This document shows, piece after piece, positions 5,330 through 5,373 of a stretch of DNA of 5,373 nucleotides; within the stretch, counting starts at the first letter, position 1; each line of letters opens with the position of its first letter. The translations under genes and the position numbers were made by a program. The stretch comes from an uncultured Chloroflexota bacterium. GTDB lineage: Bacteria > Chloroflexota > Dehalococcoidia > UBA3495. The stretch is taken from contig CAJWGH010000087.1 of assembly GCA_913031095.1 (NCBI GenBank), positions 1 to 5,373 of the forward strand, read 5' to 3'. The notes beneath the pieces are model-generated. The model was not told the DNA's origin. It was given only the letters and a program-made list of their open reading frames with translations, and did no database searches.

Positions 5330-5373
5330 TTATGAGTTTCCGATCTTGAGTAGTATTTGAGTCAGTTCCTCGG
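5330..5373 (-). CDS. Possible C-terminal tail of an upstream gene
   Basis: On the minus strand a frame open at the window edge reads EELTQILLKIGNS and ends in TAA at 5332-5330. That is 18 bases before the start of the dehalogenase-like gene, whose Shine-Dalgarno site lies between them. The spacing and the amphipathic character fit the end of an operon neighbour. No promoter is visible in the gap. Thirteen residues are too few to name a family. A second frame also stays open here (to TGA at 5315-5313), so this is tentative. Confidence 0.35.
   Translation of the reverse strand, partial: EELTQILLKIGNS

Noticed and set aside
4866..5360. 164-codon open frame on the plus strand opposite the HAD gene
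   Set aside because: It lies antisense to a gene with intact catalytic motifs, and its Ser/Pro-rich product is typical of a reverse-frame shadow.
5312..5373. Promoter for the HAD-LLM pair
   Set aside because: A CATAAC resembling a -10 box occurs, but AATACT at the -35 position is not a match, and the stretch fits the end of an upstream gene better.

Overview
The window looks like a bacterial chromosome segment of intermediate GC content from a lineage rich in flavin- or F420-dependent luciferase-like monooxygenases (LLM family). The PstS protein carries a lipobox, and there are GTG/TTG starts alongside Shine-Dalgarno (SD) sites. Two LLM paralogues next to a type II haloacid dehalogenase, at roughly 50-57% GC, resemble what is described for SAR202-type or other Dehalococcoidia-related Chloroflexota. 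That assignment is inference only, because no rRNA or marker gene is present. An actinobacterial relative is the main alternative.

Left half, minus strand (about 1-2320): the start of a high-affinity phosphate ABC transporter operon in the usual order pstS, pstC, pstA. pstS encodes the lipid-anchored phosphate-binding protein and pstC the first permease. pstA (second permease) is cut by the window edge after about 107 codons; pstB and phoU would be expected further left. pstC and pstA share one base (TAGTG), which implies translational coupling. The pstS-pstC junction and the start of pstC hold several inverted repeats that could help make PstS in excess of the permeases.

Middle (2321-2479): a divergent control region. 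A minus-strand promoter (TTGCAC, 17 bp, TATAAT) ends only 9 bp before the pstS ATG, so the pstS message may be nearly leaderless. A plus-strand promoter (TTGTCA, 17 bp, TATAAG) serves the first LLM gene. A 6-bp-arm inverted repeat lies almost exactly midway between the two, and a second palindrome fills the pst promoter spacer.

Right half: a plus-strand MsnO8-like LLM monooxygenase (2480-3529) converges on a minus-strand pair. That pair is a type II haloacid-dehalogenase-like hydrolase (4592-5311) followed 21 bp later by a second, Mer/F420-type LLM oxidoreductase (3569-4570). The pair looks like an operon that may continue from a gene whose last codons are just visible at the right edge. Together these genes suggest oxidation and dehalogenation or hydrolysis of small organic compounds beside a phosphate uptake system. 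The substrates cannot be read from the sequence. I saw no RNA genes, mobile elements, CRISPR arrays or convincing terminators.
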